Shown: piece after piece, positions 60,664-64,000 of the stretch | Layout of the letters: every line of letters starts with the position of its first letter | How positions within the stretch are numbered: the first letter of the stretch is position 1 | Origin: Pirellulales bacterium | GTDB lineage: Bacteria; Planctomycetota; Planctomycetia; Pirellulales; Lacipirellulaceae | NCBI GenBank assembly: GCA_019636345.1 | Contig: JAHBXQ010000001.1 | Span: 525,985-589,984 of the forward strand | Length of the DNA stretch: 64,000 bases | Direction: 5' to 3' | Notes under the pieces: model-generated | The model's database searches: none | Told to the model about the DNA's origin: nothing | What the model saw: the letters and a program-made list of their open reading frames with translations, nothing else | Made by a program: the position numbers and the translations under genes

Positions 60664-60878
60664 TGTGAGATCGACTCCAGTTGAAGAACAGGTGATGAAC
60701 GTAGTCGTCCGGGGTGCGAGGGGGTTGCGCCGGTTCCCGTGTCGCGGAGGCGCAGGAACCGACCGGCGCGGCCCCGGCGCACAGCCGCCCGAAAGCGGCC
60801 GGTGCATACCGACGCCGTAATGCGCGCTTGCGTCAGAAACGACCTTTCGCGCGGATCGCCGCGACGATCCGCCGCCGC

Positions 60879-61607
60879 TTATTGCGGCGGCTTGGCGAAG
60901 TCGAAGCCCTCGTCGCACCAACCGGCGATCTGACTCGAGTCGATCGCCCCGACATGGCCGTCGGCATAGAGATAGTTGGCCGCCGTGCCGTGATGCCGAT
61001 CCAGGGCGAGGTCCTGTTTCACCCGGTTGTAGACGGCCCGCGTCGCGTTGTTGCGGAGGTGCTCCTCCTTGAACCAGTCGGTCGATTCGACATGGTCGAA
61101 GGTGACGTCCGCGACGCTGGTGCGGACCTCGAACATGACGATCGTCTGGTGGGTCGAAGGGAGGTCGTACAGGCTGGCGATCATTCCCGGCGGCGAGACC
61201 TCGACCACGCGCCCGTTGGGGAGCGTGACCGGGGGCTCCGGCTCGGCGAGGAAGGCGTTCATCGCGTAGCTTGTCCCCGGGTACAACGGATCTTGGGCGC
61301 GCTCCAGGCGCTCGTAATCCTCGGGGCAAAGCCGGATGTCGTCGACGTTCTCCATCCAGGGGGCGAGCGAGTAGATCCACGACTCGCTCTTGTCGTGGTC
61401 GTGGGCGAAGTGCGGAAACCGCCCGCGGTGCGTGTCGGCGTACTGGTGAATCGCCAGCCCGATCTGCCGCATGTTGTTGCTGCACTCCATGCGCCGCGCA
61501 GCGGACCGCGCCGCCTGCACCGCGGGGAGGAGCAGACCGATGAGCACGCCGATGACGGCGATCACCACCAACAGTTCCACAAGCGTAAACGCCGATCGCG
61601 TGCGCAT
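60879..61607 (-). CDS. DUF1559 prepilin-like (type II pseudopilin) protein
   Basis: Protein of 242 residues with the prepilin N-terminus [20 protein letters not shown] (residues 1-20), the methylated Phe being residue 7, and the long hydrophobic helix. The globular part is DUF1559 (SBP_bac_10-like), a family greatly expanded in planctomycetes; it includes [19 protein letters not shown] after the helix and the closing [12 protein letters not shown]. Its role is presumed to be in pseudopilus or surface structures; the exact function is unknown. The ATG at 61607 fits the leader length. Confidence 0.92.
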   Translation of the reverse strand: MRTRSAFTLVELLVVIAVIGVLIGLLLPAVQAARSAARRMECSNNMRQIGLAIHQYADTHRGRFPHFAHDHDKSESWIYSLAPWMENVDDIRLCPEDYERLERAQDPLYPGTSYAMNAFLAEPEPPVTLPNGRVVEVSPPGMIASLYDLPSTHQTIVMFEVRTSVADVTFDHVESTDWFKEEHLRNNATRAVYNRVKQDLALDRHHGTAANYLYADGHVGAIDSSQIAGWCDEGFDFAKPPQ

Positions 61608-61785
61608 GGGCGCAAGCTCCTCGCCGAACCGACCACGTAGGATGTCCGCTGCTGAGCGTGACGTCAGGATCGGGACGCGTGCGCGTCGCCGACGACAGAA
61701 TAAGTCTCGCTCGGGGGCGGAAAGAACGCCGACCAACGCCCGCCGCGCATGCGCAGGGGGAAGAATCGACAGACGCAGCGCGCTC

Positions 61786-62199
61786 TCAGCAGACCGGAGG
61801 GCCGCGCGCGTCGGTGGCGACGACGACGTGAGGCACGTCGAATACATCGGCGACGAGAAAAGCCGGAGCAGAGCCGGCGGTCGCGATTTCAAGGGGCGCC
61901 GCGAGCGTGCGGCCGAGCCGCAGCGAGTGAAGCCCGGCGCAAACGGCGCAGTGTCCCTCGCAGGAGTCGGCCCCTGGTGCGGGGGAACTAGCAGCCGCCG
62001 AGCCGCTCTCGGCAGGAGCGGCCTGGGGCGCGGGCTGGGCGTGACAGTGGCCGCACCCGCAATCGTGCGTCGCCTCGGCGACGCCGGCCGAGCCGGCGTG
62101 GCGGTGGGTGAGCGAGTGGAGTTCCAACCCCGCGATCGCCGCCAGCGCATACGCCGCCACGGCGGAGGCGACGACAGGGCGACAATACGAGCGGAACAT
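61786..62199 (-). CDS. small exported His/Cys-rich protein of unknown function
   Basis: Not recognised with confidence; it resembles DUF2946-like periplasmic proteins. A 137-residue protein from the ATG at 62199 with a hydrophobic N-terminus ([21 protein letters not shown]). His and Cys residues are concentrated in [16 protein letters not shown] and [15 protein letters not shown], suggesting metal binding. The middle is Ala/Pro-rich and disordered. A sigma-70-type promoter lies at 62262-62290. Confidence 0.6.
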   Translation of the reverse strand: MFRSYCRPVVASAVAAYALAAIAGLELHSLTHRHAGSAGVAEATHDCGCGHCHAQPAPQAAPAESGSAAASSPAPGADSCEGHCAVCAGLHSLRLGRTLAAPLEIATAGSAPAFLVADVFDVPHVVVATDARGPPVC

Positions 62200-62675
62200 C
62201 GGAGAACTCGAACAAGACGGTCGCAGGGACGCTTGCGATCCAGGCGGACCTGAACACCGATATGCTAGTCTCGGGGCGATTTTAGGACAAGGCTCTTGCG
62301 GCGTTCGCCCAGAGGATCCAGGAAATCCGCAAAGTCGCTGCATGCTGTCGACTCCCGATGTCTCTCGGAGAGGCGCAGGGGTCGCCGAGCCTCCCGCTGG
62401 GACGCCCGTCGGGAACGTTCGCTCGGCGACTTGCCTAACCGGCAAGAGCCGCCCAGGTCGCCCTGGTTCGGCCGCGGCAGGGGGCCGCGACCGCGGAGCG
62501 ATTGTTGGTCCCGGCGCCAGCAGGCGTTAGAATGGGCCTGGAACAGCGAAGCATCTTCTCGTGCCGTGGCGCGCCCACGCAGGGGGGCGATCCCCGTGTG
62601 CGCCGGCGTCTCGGGGCGTCGCCGTCCGTCGATCGTCGCGAGCCCGCTCCCTGTCCGCTTTCCTGTCACGCCTGG
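62200..62675. other. 476-bp divergent intergenic region
   Basis: It carries the minus-strand promoter at 62262-62290 and, on the plus strand, a -10-like TAGAAT at 62528-62533 about 140 bases before the next gene. No gene is supported here; open frames on both strands look like high-GC chance frames. Confidence 0.45.
62262..62290 (-). promoter_or_regulatory. promoter of the small His/Cys-rich protein gene
   Basis: On the minus strand TTGTCC (62290-62285), exactly 17 bases, and TAGCAT (62267-62262). Start near 62255, leader about 56 bases. Confidence 0.45.
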
Positions 62676-64000
62676 ATGCGCCCTGTGACTAAGCTGTCGA
62701 TCCGCTGCCGGGGGGAGATTTTGGGCCTCGTCCTGGCGTCGGCCCTCTTCGCCACGGTCGCCGCGGCGCCGCACCCGGCTATCGGAGCCGATGTCGACGC
62801 CCGGTTCGTCGAGGCGCTCAACAAGCGGGGGTGGGACGACACGGCGGTCGCGTATCTCGATTGGGCGGCCCAGCAACCCACGGTTTCGCGGGATTTTCTC
62901 TCGCTAACTCCCTATTTCCGCGCGACGGCCCTGGTCGCCCAGTCGCGGCAGAGCGTGTCGCGGAGCCAGCGCGACGCGGCCCTTCAGCGGGCGGCCGAGG
63001 ATCTGGCCGCGTTCGCCGCAGCCCGGCCGCAGGCCGAGCAGGCGATCGACGCGCTAAGGCAGTTGGCGTACTTGCGATTCGATCAGGCCCAGGCGATCGG
63101 GGCAGATGCGGAGAAATCGAGATCGCCCACGGCAAACGCCCTGGCCGCAACCGCCGCGCGCCAGGCGTACGAAGCTTGCGGGGACGCGGCCCGTGAACTG
63201 GTCGACGCATGTTCGCGCCGGTTGGCGGACCTCCCCAAGGCGGCCGCCGCGGCGGTGGGGTCCGAGGCGAGCGAACTTCGCGCTACGCTGACCGCCCGAC
63301 TGGCCGAGGGACGATTCCTCGTCGGGCTCGCCCAGTTCGAATCCGCGCGGTTTGAGACCCCCAAATCGCGTCCCGCGACGGCTGCGATCGCCTCGGCGCT
63401 GAAGACCTTCCGCGAGTTGGCCGAGGAATATCGATCGAGCACGGTCGGGTTTTCCAGCCAGTACTACCAGGGACGTTGCCACCAGTTGGGGGGGGATTTC
63501 GACAAGGCCCTGGGAGCGTACGAGGCGGTCGTCGGCTTGCCGACGCAAAACCCTGAGTGGCGAAGGTGGCAAGCCCGCGCGCACCAGTACCGCACCGAGT
63601 GCCTCGTTGCCGTCGGGAAGTACGACACGGCGATCCTCGACGCGGCCGACTGGCTGCAGCGAGCGCAAGCGGGGGAGCGCACGCGGCCCGAGTGGCAGGG
63701 AGTTGCGTACGAGCTCAGCCGCGCCCGGCTCGCGAAGGCCGAGGAGCTCGGCGACAAGGACAACGAGGCGAAGCGGCTGAAGACCGAGGCGCGCTCCGGG
63801 CTGACCGAGATCATACGCGCTGCAGGCCCGATGCAGCGCCCGGCGCGGATGCTCATGGCCTCGCTGGGGGACCGCGCACCGAAGCGGCAAGAGGTTCGCA
63901 CGTTCGCCGAGGCGCTTGCCGCGGGGCGCGAGGCGGTGGAACAGATGAATTCGTCGAATCTCGCGGCCAAGCTCGCCGAGCAGAACAATCCCGAGGCGGT
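62676..64000 (+). CDS. exported TPR-like protein, truncated by the window edge
   Basis: Reading frame open from the ATG at 62676 to the end of the window (at least 441 residues, no stop). The N-terminus is a signal peptide (EILGLVLASALFATVAAAPHP, split at residues 14-34). The rest is helical and Ala-rich with TPR-like helix pairs, for example FSSQYYQGRCHQLGGDFDKA and ALGAYEAVVGLP (about 265-290). It resembles planctomycete periplasmic tetratricopeptide proteins; no catalytic motif is visible in the available part. Orientation is opposite to the preceding minus-strand genes. Confidence 0.75.
   Translation, partial: MRPVTKLSIRCRGEILGLVLASALFATVAAAPHPAIGADVDARFVEALNKRGWDDTAVAYLDWAAQQPTVSRDFLSLTPYFRATALVAQSRQSVSRSQRDAALQRAAEDLAAFAAARPQAEQAIDALRQLAYLRFDQAQAIGADAEKSRSPTANALAATAARQAYEACGDAARELVDACSRRLADLPKAAAAAVGSEASELRATLTARLAEGRFLVGLAQFESARFETPKSRPATAAIASALKTFRELAEEYRSSTVGFSSQYYQGRCHQLGGDFDKALGAYEAVVGLPTQNPEWRRWQARAHQYRTECLVAVGKYDTAILDAADWLQRAQAGERTRPEWQGVAYELSRARLAKAEELGDKDNEAKRLKTEARSGLTEIIRAAGPMQRPARMLMASLGDRAPKRQEVRTFAEALAAGREAVEQMNSSNLAAKLAEQNNPEA

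Overview
The window reads as a high-GC planctomycete chromosome, most likely of the Pirellulales. Pointers are a DUF1559 prepilin-like protein, two PEP-CTERM proteins (one with dockerin-like EF-hand loops), a giant subtilase with the planctomycete 'LEPR' N-terminal motif, eroded Rhs/YD-repeat material and two csrA genes. No rRNA, convincing tRNA or CRISPR array was seen. Genus and species cannot be read from this stretch.

Layout. 1-10.1 kb: exported gluzincin-like protein, CpsB-type PHP phosphatase and M24 peptidase, then two csrA genes around a lipoprotein hydrolase, then a minus-strand run (UVR-motif protein, hemerythrin-like protein, ArfB, TIM-barrel isomerase). 10.1-18.1 kb: orphan NarL-type response regulator, AAA+ ATPase with a zinc ribbon, flippase, PlsC-type acyltransferase, GlnRS, TspO and a YjdF-like membrane protein. 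18.7-22.2 kb: secreted subtilase with eight tandem 48-residue repeats.

22.2-50 kb is a Wzx/Wzy-type surface polysaccharide locus: glycosyltransferase, Wzy-like polymerase, methyltransferase, flippase, a single-chain fusion of an initiating phosphoglycosyl transferase with a sulfotransferase, a FemAB-like protein, aminotransferase, WbuB-like glycosyltransferase, the CapG/CapF/CapE set for UDP-L-FucNAc, a C4-epimerase, Wza-like export lipoprotein, Wzc-like BY-kinase, O-antigen ligase-like protein and a CapD/WbpM-type dehydratase. The CpsB phosphatase near the left edge is the natural antagonist of the kinase. The locus is interrupted at 30.3-34.26 kb by an islet, partly low in GC, with a chimeric IS21-type istA remnant, two Rhs remnants, two small unknown genes and a family of ~95-147 bp repeats.

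50-64 kb: holA, a lipoprotein, a MacAB-like ABC export system, two adjacent retropepsin-like (PF05618-type) proteins, the two PEP-CTERM proteins, a DUF1559 prepilin, a His/Cys-rich small protein, and a TPR-like exported protein that runs off the right edge.

Regulation visible in the sequence: near-identical -24/-12 (sigma-54-like) elements precede both csrA genes; several genes have TTGnnn-N16/18-TAnnnT promoters; the AAA+ gene appears to be transcribed from its start codon (leaderless).
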